From Aeromonas aquatica (lineage in GTDB: Bacteria > Pseudomonadota > Gammaproteobacteria > Enterobacterales > Aeromonadaceae): a stretch of 38,292 nt of DNA. Under the pieces are notes generated by a model. The model saw only the letters and a program-made list of their open reading frames with translations, was not told the origin of the DNA and did not search any database. Of the stretch, positions 24,458 through 32,685 are shown in pieces. The position numbers and the translations under genes are program-made. The stretch spans positions 1-38,292 of the forward strand of contig NZ_JRGL01000132.1 in assembly GCF_000764655.1 (NCBI RefSeq). The letters run 5' to 3'. Every line of letters starts with the position of its first letter. Positions within the stretch are counted from its first letter, which is position 1.

Positions 24458-25207
24458 TTAAATGGACCAGTGCAGATGGGACTCCAATTGCCGGGCAACA
24501 GGGGCAAGTGGCTCCTGCATATCACCGATCAGCACCATGTTGGCGCCCTTGAGTGGCAAGATCTCCCCCTTGAGTTGGCCATCCGCAAAATCAGGCTGGA
24601 TCCTGAGGGGCACATGCTTGGGCACCAGGAACAGGGAGACGGGCCCCATCTTGCCCTGCAGCACCATGTGCAGGGCCGGTCCCTGATAGAAGGCGCAGTG
24701 GTTGACATAGGTCACCTTCATGCCCGGCATATCCATCAGAGTGGCCCCGTATTTCTCCATCTTGGCATTGATGGTCTGCAGGCTGACCCGCTCATCGACC
24801 CCCTTGATGAAGGGCTCCTCCCCATAGACATGGGCCATGGCGACCTGGGCCAGGGACGGCTCGTCCGGTGTCGTCACCGGCCAGCTGAGCCAGCGGGTAC
24901 TGATGCCGAGCAGGAAGGCGACCGAGGCCGCCATGGCGAGGGGACGCCAGTTGGTACGCACGGGGGGGGGTGGCAGCGGCACCACGACCTCATCATCATC
25001 GGGTTCCACCGCTTGCCTGAGCAGGATGCGCTCGGCCAGGCCCGCTGGCACCTCGACCTCCAGGGTGCGATGCAACTGACGATCCAGCTGTTTCATCTCG
25101 TCCAGATAGCTGCGATTGGCGGGGGATGCCTGCGCCGCCTCGAGGAACGCAGGGTCTGCATCCGTTGGATGGGCGATGGCCCTGCGGCGAAACTCAAGCT
25201 CATCCAT
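24458..25207 (-). CDS. DUF3379 membrane protein, probable anti-sigma factor
   Basis: A 249-residue protein with the DUF3379 layout. An N-terminal cytosolic part (DELEFRRRAIAHPTDADPAFLEAA) contains helices like those that hold ECF sigma factors. One membrane segment (LAMAASVAFLLGISTRWLSW, about residues 89-108) is followed by a periplasmic domain of some 140 residues. It lacks the HxxxCxxC zinc anti-sigma motif. It is the last gene of the operon and overlaps the ECF sigma gene by 8 nt. Its position straight after a sigma factor, single membrane span and orientation suggest it controls that factor in response to an envelope signal. That role is inference; the family has no proven biochemistry I can cite. 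Confidence 0.8.
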   Translation of the reverse strand: MDELEFRRRAIAHPTDADPAFLEAAQASPANRSYLDEMKQLDRQLHRTLEVEVPAGLAERILLRQAVEPDDDEVVVPLPPPPVRTNWRPLAMAASVAFLLGISTRWLSWPVTTPDEPSLAQVAMAHVYGEEPFIKGVDERVSLQTINAKMEKYGATLMDMPGMKVTYVNHCAFYQGPALHMVLQGKMGPVSLFLVPKHVPLRIQPDFADGQLKGEILPLKGANMVLIGDMQEPLAPVARQLESHLHWSI

Positions 25208-25790
25208 TTGTGTGTCCTCTTCGTTGTGCCGCTGACTCCATGGCTTCTTTGATCTGGTTGCGGGCCCGAAACAGCCGGGTCATGACGGTGTTCTTGTTCA
25301 GCCCCAACTGCTCGGCGATCTCCTCGCCGCTGAATCCTCCTAGCACCTGCAACAGCAGGGGCTCCTGGTACTCGGCGGGCAGCCGGGCGATATGGCGTCT
25401 TAGCCATTCATGCTCCATCTCCTGCTCGTTGTGCAGGGCCCCCTGATCGCTCAGGGGATGCTCATCGAGACTGATGAGATCGAACTGCCTGCGCTCGAAG
25501 CGGCGGGCATTCTCCCGTCTGAGGATGGTGATGAGCCAGGCCTTGGCGGCCTTGTCGTCCAGCAGGGAGTCGATGGCCTTCCAGGCGCGCAGGAAGGTCT
25601 CCTGCACCAGATCTTCGGCCACCTGCGGATCCCGGCACAGCCAGTAGGCGTAGCGGTAGATGTCTGCGTGCAGGGCCTGCACCAGCGCTTCGTATTTGGT
25701 CTGTTTGTCTGCCATATCCCCATAGACCGGCGTGGCCCCGGGATCCTTTCCCGTTCCCGAGCCTTTTTTTCTGAAAAAACCTAACGCCAT
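25200..25790 (-). CDS. ECF-type RNA polymerase sigma factor
   Basis: A 196-residue sigma-70 family protein of ECF type. Region 2 is YEALVQALHADIYRYAYWLCRDPQVAEDLVQETFLRAW, containing the RNA polymerase-binding and -10 recognition helices. Region 4 is RLPAEYQEPLLLQVLGGFSGEEIAEQLGLNKNTVMTRLFRARNQI, the -35 recognition HTH. No regions 1 or 3 are present. I start at the ATG at 25790 with AAGGA upstream; a later ATG at 25715 would remove a poorly conserved basic N-terminus. It is 40 bp downstream of the BatD-like gene and overlaps the DUF3379 gene, so it is within the moxR operon. It may control its own operon. Confidence 0.9.
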   Translation of the reverse strand: MALGFFRKKGSGTGKDPGATPVYGDMADKQTKYEALVQALHADIYRYAYWLCRDPQVAEDLVQETFLRAWKAIDSLLDDKAAKAWLITILRRENARRFERRQFDLISLDEHPLSDQGALHNEQEMEHEWLRRHIARLPAEYQEPLLLQVLGGFSGEEIAEQLGLNKNTVMTRLFRARNQIKEAMESAAQRRGHTNG

Positions 25791-25830
25791 GATTGGGCTT
25801 CCTTTTTATTCGGGGTCGCTGGCCGTGGGC

Positions 25831-27369
25831 TCAATGGCGTAGCCACGCCAGCATGCTGAGACCAGAGGCTACTGCAACAGTATCGAAGGCGCACAGCGCC
25901 TTGGCGAGCCGCCGCCAGTCAACCTCTGCATTGGCGGGTGAAGAGGAGTCGAAACAGGCCCTATCCAGATTGTCGAGCAAGGCTCCGATGGCGGGGTCGC
26001 CATGGCAGGGCAGGCTGGCGAGGTGCTGATGAGCGCCAGTCCAGCGTAGATCGGCCCAGGCCAGCAAGGCCCATCTGGCCGAGTCAGGCTCCCCGGCCGC
26101 CAGGGCCAGTTGCAGGCGATAGAAGGCCAGCCAGCGGGGCCCGCCTCGCCACAGGGTGCGCAGCAGCAAGGCCACCAGTACCCAGTTAAGGCTCTCTCCC
26201 ACAGGCGCCGGCGCCTGTTCGGATGAGGGGATCGCTGCTTCAAATATCAGCGTCTGCGCCGGCAGGCGGGCATGTTCGATGCGCCCGTTTCGGGTATTGA
26301 ACCAGGGCAGATCCACGGCGGGCAAGGGATAGCGGCCAGGCGCCTCGGCGCTCAACGCCTGGCGCCACTGACGCTCGAAACGCAGCGCCCCCTTGGCCAC
26401 GAAACGCTCCTCCTGTTGCTCCCCATCCGGTCTTGCCAGCAGGCCAGCAGGCAACCTGGATTGCGGCAATCTGGGCAGGCGGTTGCCGTCTCCCCCCTCC
26501 ATGACCAGGGTCAGGGTACGGATCACCGGCTCCCCAACCCTGGCCCCCGTGGCGGGACTGAGCTGCTGGCGCAGGATGAGCCTGCTCGCCACCGGCTCCA
26601 CCGGTGCCTTGTCCACCTTGATGAACTGGGTGGCGGCCCTGGCGGAGAGCGCCTCGCTCTGACCGCCCTCCTGGGGCAGTCTTCCCTGAAAACGGGGGGA
26701 TTCTAGCGGATGGAACCCGGGCTCCTTGGCCTGCAGCAGCCATCTGCGGGTCAGTCGTCCCGGCATGCCGGGGCTGGCGGGGGACTCCCACCTGTCGTCG
26801 CCGAGGCGGCGGATGGTGAAGCCGTTGCCGGCCGGCTCGCTGAGGTTGGGGGCCTCCAGGTTGGCGGGCAGCCAGAGGCTCAGCTGATAGAGGAAGGGTT
26901 GCCCCGGATAGAGCGGCCCCTGATGCAGCACACTGGCCTGCAATTCGATGGGGGAGAGGGGGGCCGCCCCATTGGCCGCTCCAGCGGACGCCTGTGGCTC
27001 ATTGCGTTCGGGCAGCGGCAGCGACGGTGTCCATTGGGTGCCGAGGGCGAGGGTGGGCACCTGTCTGGCGTCACTGGCCACCCGATGCAGCGGGATCTGC
27101 CAGCGGGTCAGGCTGCGCACCTCTGTGGTGACGCGGCTCAATGTCACCCGGCCCACCGCGAACTGGCGCAGCAGGGGGGTGAGACTGAGCTCATCGCCGC
27201 GCAGTTGCCCGTCGGCCTCGATGATGAGCAGCCAGTCGCCGTCGCTCGCCCCCGGCAGCAGCTCGGCCCGTGGTGGCGCGGCCAGTGCCTGGCCCGCCAA
27301 CGAGAGGCAAAGCAGCAGGAGCAGCCAGTGGCCCAGGCCGCCGATGCGCAGACGCAAGGCGGGGATCAC
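25831..27369 (-). CDS. BatD-like envelope protein
   Basis: A 512-residue protein with a signal peptide (LLLLLCLSLAGQALA), two beta-rich extracytoplasmic domains, a membrane helix near residues 390-402 (LNWVLVALLLRTLW) and a helical cytosolic tail. The order and topology match BatD/oxygen tolerance proteins of MoxR-associated clusters. SVLHQGPLYPGQPFLYQLSLW is the typical BatD repeat start. It probably sits in the inner membrane with its bulk in the periplasm, contacting the VWA proteins. The start is a GTG that overlaps the TGA of the previous gene (GTGA). Sequence similarity within BatD is low, so the call rests heavily on context. Confidence 0.75.
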   Translation of the reverse strand: MIPALRLRIGGLGHWLLLLLCLSLAGQALAAPPRAELLPGASDGDWLLIIEADGQLRGDELSLTPLLRQFAVGRVTLSRVTTEVRSLTRWQIPLHRVASDARQVPTLALGTQWTPSLPLPERNEPQASAGAANGAAPLSPIELQASVLHQGPLYPGQPFLYQLSLWLPANLEAPNLSEPAGNGFTIRRLGDDRWESPASPGMPGRLTRRWLLQAKEPGFHPLESPRFQGRLPQEGGQSEALSARAATQFIKVDKAPVEPVASRLILRQQLSPATGARVGEPVIRTLTLVMEGGDGNRLPRLPQSRLPAGLLARPDGEQQEERFVAKGALRFERQWRQALSAEAPGRYPLPAVDLPWFNTRNGRIEHARLPAQTLIFEAAIPSSEQAPAPVGESLNWVLVALLLRTLWRGGPRWLAFYRLQLALAAGEPDSARWALLAWADLRWTGAHQHLASLPCHGDPAIGALLDNLDRACFDSSSPANAEVDWRRLAKALCAFDTVAVASGLSMLAWLRH

Positions 27370-28937
27370 CTGGGTTCCTCCGGCTTGATGAATGAGGAAT
27401 CAGCTGTGTTGGCCAAGGCGCGGCGCTGGGCCTCCTTGCGCAGGCGCTGCTCGAGCAGCAGCACGGGGGGAGCCGGGGGCTGCGGGCGCTCCGGTGCGGC
27501 AGAGGGCGGCTCTGTGGCCGAAGGCTTGGGGGCCTCACTGGGCTTGGGCTCCTGCGAGGCGCTTGGCGGCGGCGGTGTGCGCAGCAGGGCCAGATTGAAG
27601 AGGGCATCCTGGTTGTCTGGTTCGAGGGCAATGGCGGCGAGATAAGCCTGCTCGGCGGCGCCTGGCTGTCCGAGCCGTACCAGCGCATTGCCCCTGTTGT
27701 AGTGGGCGGTGGCACTGTTGACGCGGGCATAGGCCAAGGTAGCTTGGGCGTAGTCGCCGGCCCTGTACCAGGCATTGCCCTGCCAGACGGGGTCCTGGAA
27801 GGCGCGGGCGGCCGCGAGATAGTGCCCCTGCCGGTAGTCCTGCCGGGCCTGTTGCTCCTGCAGCAAAGGCTCGGAAAGGGGCGCGCTTGCCTGCAGTGGC
27901 GGCGAGTTGAGAATGCCCATTCCTAGGCCGAGCAAGAGCAGCCAGTGCGCCCCGATGCGGGCCAGCAGCGCCAGCGGCAGCAATGGGAGCAGCAGCCAGG
28001 GGCCGAGATCCTGAGCTTGATCTGTGGTCAGCGTCTGGCTGGTGGGCAGGGGGGAAAATCGTGGGATCCCGGCCTGCAGCCACTGCAGACTCCCTCCCAG
28101 ATCGGTCGCGAGTTGCGCCATGGCCGCCCCATCGGGCGCTGGCAGCCTGCGTCCAAGGGCGCTGCCGAGCCCCTGGTTGGCGGCGGGTGAGGGGGGAAGT
28201 TCGGTAGCCTTGCCCCCATTGGCCAGCAGGATATCGAGACGAGGCCTGGTCGACCCCTGACAGAACAGCGTGCCCTGGCAAGGCCACAGGTCGGCAATGC
28301 GCTCGATTTGAGCCGCTGAGAGTCCGTCGGTGACGAGCAGCAGCCGTGCGCTCTGGCCTGCGGGGATCTGTGCAAGGGCCAGCGCGACGGCGCGCTCGGG
28401 GGCGCTGCCTCTGCGGGAGGTCAGCTGCGGCATGATGGCCGGGCGCAAATCTGGCAGCAGCAAGGAGATGGCCTGATGATCCCGGCTGGGGGGCATGGCG
28501 AGATAGGCATCGTCGGCGAACAGGATGAGGGCGATGGGGTGTCGCTCCTGGCTCGAGCCCGTGCTTGAGGCGGCGTCGTCCAGCATGTCCTGCAGCAGTA
28601 GCCGTACCCGGGTCGCCCGATCCGGAGGCAGATCGCCGGCCCGCATGGAATCGGAGAGATCCAGCAGCCAGATGTCGAGGGCGGGGCTGTCGATGGGCTG
28701 GCTCTGCTGGCGCAGGGCCGGGCCGCTCAAGGCCAAGATCAACGGCAGGCAGGCGAGCCAGAGCCAGGGGAGGGGGCGGCCCTGACCCGGCAGCAGATAG
28801 GCCTGCATGGCGGGGGCGAGCAGGGCGGGTTGGCGACGACGGCGCCATCCCTGCCACAGCCAGGGCAGCAGGGCCAGCAGCCAGAGCGGGCGCAGCAGCG
28901 TCAGCTCCATGATGGGCATTCCCGGCAACTCACCCAT
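27366..28937 (-). CDS. von Willebrand A / TPR membrane protein (BatB/BatC-like fusion)
   Basis: A 523-residue protein combining two Bat functions. Two N-terminal membrane helices (LWLLALLPWLW and LWLACLPLILALSG) precede a VWA domain with a complete MIDAS (LLDLSDSM, and LLVTDG). Another hydrophobic segment follows near residues 320-340, then two or more TPR repeats (HYNRGNALVRLGQPGAAEQA and AIALEPDNQDALFNLALL). The tail is proline- and serine-rich and low in complexity, ending with a charged helix. The VWA domain probably faces the periplasm. It overlaps the preceding VWA gene by 8 nt (ATGGGTGA) and the following BatD-like gene by 4 nt. The alternative start at 28910 lacks a good ribosome site. 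Confidence 0.85.
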   Translation of the reverse strand: MGELPGMPIMELTLLRPLWLLALLPWLWQGWRRRRQPALLAPAMQAYLLPGQGRPLPWLWLACLPLILALSGPALRQQSQPIDSPALDIWLLDLSDSMRAGDLPPDRATRVRLLLQDMLDDAASSTGSSQERHPIALILFADDAYLAMPPSRDHQAISLLLPDLRPAIMPQLTSRRGSAPERAVALALAQIPAGQSARLLLVTDGLSAAQIERIADLWPCQGTLFCQGSTRPRLDILLANGGKATELPPSPAANQGLGSALGRRLPAPDGAAMAQLATDLGGSLQWLQAGIPRFSPLPTSQTLTTDQAQDLGPWLLLPLLPLALLARIGAHWLLLLGLGMGILNSPPLQASAPLSEPLLQEQQARQDYRQGHYLAAARAFQDPVWQGNAWYRAGDYAQATLAYARVNSATAHYNRGNALVRLGQPGAAEQAYLAAIALEPDNQDALFNLALLRTPPPPSASQEPKPSEAPKPSATEPPSAAPERPQPPAPPVLLLEQRLRKEAQRRALANTADSSFIKPEEPR

Positions 28938-29928
28938 GGGGCGGCTCCTCTGGTGGGCTGGCGCGTCGCCATCTGGGCCAACCTGACGCCAGGGCGCTCA
29001 GCCGGGGCGGCCAGCTCAGCAGCAGCCAGGCCAGCGCGAGTGGCCAGGGATAGAGCTCCTGATTGGGACGATAGCGGGTCTGCGGGCGGGCAACTGGCTC
29101 CAGACTATCGAGGGCCTGGTTGATGGCCATCAGATCGGCCTGGCTGCGGGCGCGAAAATAACGGCCCTGCCCGATCGCTGCCAGCTGTTGCAGCAAGGGT
29201 TCATCCAGTTCGGCGCTGGGATCGGCGCCCCCCAGCGGCTGGGCAAAGGTGCCGGGATCGGCGCCGACCCCCAGGGTGTAAATCCGGATCCCCGTGGCGG
29301 CGGCCAGTTTGGCCTCGCGCAAGGGATCCGCATTGCCCGCGGTGTTGCGGCCATCGGTGACCAGCAGCAGGGCGGTAGGACGGGTAGGATCGGCATGCTG
29401 GCGTGCCAGCAGTATGGCTTCGCCGAGGGCCGTGGTGCGCCCCACCAGATCAAAATCGAGCTCATCGCTCAGGGTCAGCAGCGCCCTGGTCTCCTGGGTC
29501 AGGGGGGAGAGCAGGTAGGCGTGATCGGCGAAGACGATCAGGGCGATGCGATCGCCGGGACGTGCGCTTATCAAGGCCTTGAGTTGTTGGCGCACGGCGC
29601 CGAGCCGGTCCCGCAGCTCCCCTTCGTCCAGCATGTCCTGAGTGCGCATGCTGTCGGAGAGATCCACCGCCAGGATGAGATCCCGGCTGGTCTGATAATG
29701 AATGAGGGGCTCCACCTCCCATTGGGGGCGGCACAGGGCCAACACCAGAGCGCACCAGCACAGGGTCATGCGCCAGAGCGGCTGGCCGGCTTGGGGTAGC
29801 AGCAGAGGGAAGCCGTCGTGGACCAGCCGGGTGCGGCCGCGCCGATTGGTAGAGAGAGGAGGCAGACCGAAGCGCACCAGCAGCGGCAGCACCAGGGCGA
29901 GGGAAAACCAGGGCCAGGCGAGGATCAT
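28930..29928 (-). CDS. von Willebrand A domain membrane protein (BatA-like)
   Basis: A 332-residue protein with membrane helices at the N-terminus (WFSLALVLPLLVRFGL) and near residues 53-67 (MTLCWCALVLALC). A VWA domain with an intact MIDAS follows (AVDLSDSM, a TT further on, LLLVTDGRNTAG). A C-terminal helix (WPLALAWLLLSWP) re-enters the membrane. This is the BatA arrangement. BatA-type proteins bind divalent metal through MIDAS and form complexes acted on by MoxR ATPases. The ATG overlaps the DUF4381 stop codon (ATGA). The two VWA genes are adjacent but diverged, so not a recent duplication. Confidence 0.88.
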   Translation of the reverse strand: MILAWPWFSLALVLPLLVRFGLPPLSTNRRGRTRLVHDGFPLLLPQAGQPLWRMTLCWCALVLALCRPQWEVEPLIHYQTSRDLILAVDLSDSMRTQDMLDEGELRDRLGAVRQQLKALISARPGDRIALIVFADHAYLLSPLTQETRALLTLSDELDFDLVGRTTALGEAILLARQHADPTRPTALLLVTDGRNTAGNADPLREAKLAAATGIRIYTLGVGADPGTFAQPLGGADPSAELDEPLLQQLAAIGQGRYFRARSQADLMAINQALDSLEPVARPQTRYRPNQELYPWPLALAWLLLSWPPRLSALASGWPRWRRASPPEEPPHG

Positions 29929-30491
29929 GAGGCGCCTCCGCGGCCCTGGCCGGAGGCTCGTCGCCTCTTGCCCAGCGGCAGTATCCGTGGCGAGCTGACA
30001 CAGCGGCGTCCCCAGCGCAGATAGGCTCGTTTTAAGAGCGCCCGTTGCCCTTCATTGGGGACTTGCTGACCATAGAGCCAGCCGGACCAGTGCTCGGCCA
30101 GATCAGCAAAGCGGCTGCCCCCTTTTTCATCGAGCCAGATGAGCCAGGCATCCCCCTGCAGGGGACGCGCCTCGGGCCAACGGGCCAGCGCCGCCTGGCG
30201 CAGCGCGGCTTGCAGCCTGGGCACCAAGTCTGCGCCTTGCCAGTCTATCTGGCGTGCCCAGCGACGCTGGCGCCACAGGGTCAGCGCCAGGGTGATGATC
30301 AGAAAAAGGATAAGCATCATGATCAGCAGCCAACCCCAGGCCAGCAGGCGAGGATCGGTGGCACTCGCGAGCTCAGGCCCCGGGTGGATGTCGCGCAGCT
30401 GGGCCTGGATCTCGTGCAACCGGGTCTGATCCAGCTGCGGCTGATCAGCTGCGAGGGTCGCGGCAGGGGGGGCACTCAGAGCAGACGGCAT
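29925..30491 (-). CDS. DUF4381 membrane protein
   Basis: A 188-residue protein with a short extracytoplasmic N-terminus holding LHEIQAQLRDIHPGPELA, then one strong membrane helix (LLAWGWLLIMMLILFLIITLAL, about residues 48-70) and a basic cytosolic tail. The arrangement and the position between DUF58 and BatA genes match DUF4381, a standard member of these clusters. I start at the ATG at 30491, with AGGAGGG directly upstream; an ATG at 30506 has no ribosome site. It overlaps the end of the DUF58 gene by 16 nt and the start of the BatA-like gene by 4 nt. Confidence 0.82.
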   Translation of the reverse strand: MPSALSAPPAATLAADQPQLDQTRLHEIQAQLRDIHPGPELASATDPRLLAWGWLLIMMLILFLIITLALTLWRQRRWARQIDWQGADLVPRLQAALRQAALARWPEARPLQGDAWLIWLDEKGGSRFADLAEHWSGWLYGQQVPNEGQRALLKRAYLRWGRRCVSSPRILPLGKRRRASGQGRGGAS

Positions 30492-31372
30492 CCACCCTCC
30501 TGCCATTGGTGTTGCAGACTCTGGCCGTTGTCGAGCCGATAGAGGCGCTGGACCAGCGGCAGCAGTTGCTGCTGGCAGTGCTCGGCCTGCTGGTCGGCCG
30601 CTTGCCGGTAGCGTTGGCGAAAGGCGGGCAGCCCTGCGTCGAGCCAGCCGCTGTGCTTGCCCGATTGCACCGCCAGTCGCCCTTGTGTTGGCAGGCTCGC
30701 CTCCAGGGGATCGCGAATTTGCCAGTAGTGAATGTCGTGGCGGCGACCGAGCAGTTGCAACTGCTGGGCGAGGGCCTCGTCACAAGGATTGTGATCGCCG
30801 ATGATGGTCAACCTGGCGCCCTGGGGCAGCCTCAGGTGTGCCAGAGTCTGGGCCAGGGATGAGGGCAGTGGCGAGCGTGCCAATCCCGCCTCGTACTGCT
30901 GGCAGAGGGTCTGCAGCAAGGGCACCAGGGAGCCGCGCTGGGGCGCTATCTTGGGGGCCATCCCATGGCAGATCAGAGTATTGGCCTGCTTTTCCCCCTG
31001 CCAGAGCAGGGCGGCGGCCAGCTCGCAGCCGAGACGGGCCTTGAGCTGAGGCCCGGAGCCAAAATACATGGGGGGGGAGAGATCGAGCAGCAGCCAGTGG
31101 GCCTGCTCCTGCTCCTCGCCGTAGAGCCGGGTGTAGGGGCGACCGAGCCGGGCGGTGACCCGCCAGTCGATGTGACGCACCTCATCCCCGGCCTGGTAGG
31201 CCCGCAGTTCGCGAAAGCTCAAGCCCGGCATCCGGCCGATCCGTCCCTGCCTTGCCTGATGCACCCGCGCCCTGAGTCCCTGCCTCGCCCAGAGCCGGAT
31301 GGCCAGCAGCCGGGTCAGCGGCAAGGCGATGTCGGGATGAGCGCGAGGATCCTCGTGTTGCGTCAGAGGCAA
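30476..31372 (-). CDS. DUF58 domain protein of the MoxR cluster
   Basis: A 298-residue protein of the DUF58 family. The hallmark is GLSFRELRAYQAGDEVRHIDWRVTARLGRPYTRLYGEE, followed by a degenerate VWA-like fold beginning LLLDLSPPMYFG. It appears soluble and cytosolic, and probably bridges the MoxR ATPase to the membrane VWA proteins. The start is a TTG at 31372. It lies exactly where the ATGs of the two preceding tiny ORFs lie in their repeat units, and it overlaps the stop of the second tiny ORF (TTGCCTCTGA). No Met codon occurs before residue 48, so the TTG is well supported. Confidence 0.88.
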   Translation of the reverse strand: MPLTQHEDPRAHPDIALPLTRLLAIRLWARQGLRARVHQARQGRIGRMPGLSFRELRAYQAGDEVRHIDWRVTARLGRPYTRLYGEEQEQAHWLLLDLSPPMYFGSGPQLKARLGCELAAALLWQGEKQANTLICHGMAPKIAPQRGSLVPLLQTLCQQYEAGLARSPLPSSLAQTLAHLRLPQGARLTIIGDHNPCDEALAQQLQLLGRRHDIHYWQIRDPLEASLPTQGRLAVQSGKHSGWLDAGLPAFRQRYRQAADQQAEHCQQQLLPLVQRLYRLDNGQSLQHQWQEGGCRLL

Positions 31373-31485
31373 GGGAGGGTATCCAGCAGCGTGATAAATG
31401 CCTCGTCGGCAGGATTTATCACCCGTGTTTGAGCGCTGGGCCAGAAAGAAGGCGATGGCGCAGGCCGGCAGAGGATCATGGGCAT
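31363..31485 (-). CDS. Small ORF repeating the MoxR C-terminus (unit 3)
   Basis: A 40-codon frame from the ATG at 31485 to the TGA at 31363-31365. Its end (ADEAFITLLDTLPCL) aligns with the MoxR C-terminus (DNEALISLLLDVIPCP) but is clearly diverged. Its ATG overlaps the stop of the first small ORF (ATGCCCATGA), and its stop overlaps the TTG of the DUF58 gene. It could be a relic that now only passes ribosomes from one gene to the next, or a real peptide. The translation is too short to judge folding. Confidence 0.45.
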   Translation of the reverse strand: MPMILCRPAPSPSFWPSAQTRVINPADEAFITLLDTLPCL

Positions 31486-31601
31486 GGGATCATATCCAGC
31501 AGCAATGAGATCAGCGCCTCGTTGGCGAGGTTGTCGGCCAGGGCCTGATGGCTGGGCCGAAGAGAAGGCGATGGTGCCAGAGGGCGAGGGCTCAGGGACA
31601 T
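31476..31601 (-). CDS. Small ORF repeating the MoxR C-terminus (unit 2)
   Basis: A 41-codon frame from the ATG at 31601 to the TGA at 31476-31478. Its last 24 residues begin HQALADNLANEAL and match the MoxR C-terminus at about 21 of 24 positions. The N-terminal half is proline- and serine-rich (SLSPRPLAPSPSLRP). The ATG overlaps the moxR stop (ATGTCCCTGA), so ribosomes ending moxR could restart here. The close protein match with mostly synonymous or conservative differences suggests either recent origin or selection on the peptide. I do not know a described homologue. Confidence 0.5.
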   Translation of the reverse strand: MSLSPRPLAPSPSLRPSHQALADNLANEALISLLLDMIPCP

Positions 31602-32542
31602 GGAATGACATCCAGCAGCAGTGAGATCAGCGCCTCGTTGTCGAGATTGTCGGCCAGAGCCTGATAGCTGGGAATGAGGCGATGGCGCAGCACGGCGGGG
31701 GCCAGCTGCTGGATATCCTCCGGCAGCACGAAGTCCCGTCCCGCGAGCCAGGCTCGGGCCCGGGCGGCACGTGCCAGCCCTATGCTGGCGCGGGGACTGG
31801 CACCGACCGCGATCAGGGGCTCTAGCTCGGGACAGAGCCCGCTGCCGGGACGGGTGGCGCAGACGAGTTGCACCAGATAGTGCTCGAGACGCGCCTGCAT
31901 CTGCACTGCCAGCACCTCGTTTCTCGCCACCAGCAGCGCGTCCTGGCTCAGGGTCAGGGGCGGCGGGGTCAGGGCGTCGCCGCGGGCATTGAGCTGCAAG
32001 ATGGCGAGCTCCATGGCGGGGCTGGGGTAATCCACCATCAGCTTGAGCAGGAAGCGATCGAGCTGGGCCTCCGGCAGGGGGTAGGTGCCTTCCTGTTCTA
32101 TGGGATTCTGGGTCGCGGCCACCATAAAGAGCGCCGGCAAACGCCAGCTCTTCTTGCCGACGGTGATCTGGTGCTCGGCCATGGCCTCCAGCAGGGCAGA
32201 TTGCACCTTGGCCGGGGCCCGGTTGATCTCGTCCGCCAGCACCAGGTGGTTGAACAGGGGGCCGGGCTGAAACACGAAGCTGGCATCCTGGGGGTGAAAC
32301 ACCTCGCTGCCGGTGAGATCGGCCGGCAGCAGATCCGGGGTGAACTGGATGCGGGCAAAGCGCCCCTCCACCACGCTGGCCAGCGCCTTGACGGCCCGGG
32401 TCTTGGCCAGACCCGGCGCCCCCTCGATCAACACATGTCCTTCACATAGCAAGGCGATCAGCAGCCCCTCGATGAGGGGGCCCTGTCCCAGAATTTGACT
32501 GCCAAGATAGTCCCTAAGTGCTCTGAACCCGGCCGCTGCCAT
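31592..32542 (-). CDS. MoxR-family AAA+ ATPase
   Basis: A 316-residue AAA+ ATPase of the MoxR family. Walker A is EGAPGLAKT, with the family-specific Leu-Ala replacing the usual residues. Walker B is LVLADEINRAPAKVQ. Sensor 1 follows in ATQNPIEQEGTYPLPEAQLDRF, which also holds the arginine finger region, and the C-terminal lid has GASPRASIGLARAARARA. MoxR proteins act as chaperone-like ATPases assembling or activating VWA partner proteins, here encoded downstream. It is the first gene of a ten-gene operon and diverges from fadI across 183 bp. Its last 30 codons are repeated twice downstream. Confidence 0.94.
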   Translation of the reverse strand: MAAAGFRALRDYLGSQILGQGPLIEGLLIALLCEGHVLIEGAPGLAKTRAVKALASVVEGRFARIQFTPDLLPADLTGSEVFHPQDASFVFQPGPLFNHLVLADEINRAPAKVQSALLEAMAEHQITVGKKSWRLPALFMVAATQNPIEQEGTYPLPEAQLDRFLLKLMVDYPSPAMELAILQLNARGDALTPPPLTLSQDALLVARNEVLAVQMQARLEHYLVQLVCATRPGSGLCPELEPLIAVGASPRASIGLARAARARAWLAGRDFVLPEDIQQLAPAVLRHRLIPSYQALADNLDNEALISLLLDVIPCP

Positions 32543-32685
32543 GGAATGAACCCGTTGTTTTAATAGAAGTTGCTCTTTTTATACCCCAGATACCCCCTGA
32601 GGGCGAGGCGAGGGGCCAAGATGGTGACAATTTAGTTTCAATCAGCCGTATGAAAGTTGTGAGTGGATTGTTAAGATGTGGCGCA

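Larger units (their letters stand above)
31363..31690 (-). repeat. Triplicated moxR-DUF58 junction, three tandem units of 113-116 bp
   Basis: Three imperfect tandem copies lie at about 31595-31690 (inside moxR), 31479-31577 and 31366-31464. A shared anchor TCCAGCAGC begins at 31611, 31495 and 31382, giving periods of 116 and 113 bp. Each unit reads through the same C-terminal codons, a stop and an overlapping start. Units 1 and 2 are over 90% identical across about 63 bp; unit 3 is more diverged. The gene order implies duplication of the junction between moxR and DUF58 while keeping the overlap. Confidence 0.85.

Noticed and set aside
29687..29696. CTGGTCTGAT, a FadR-like half-site inside the BatA-like gene
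   Set aside because: It is within coding sequence (His-Tyr-Gln-Thr-Ser-Arg region), has no second half-site and no promoter beside it.
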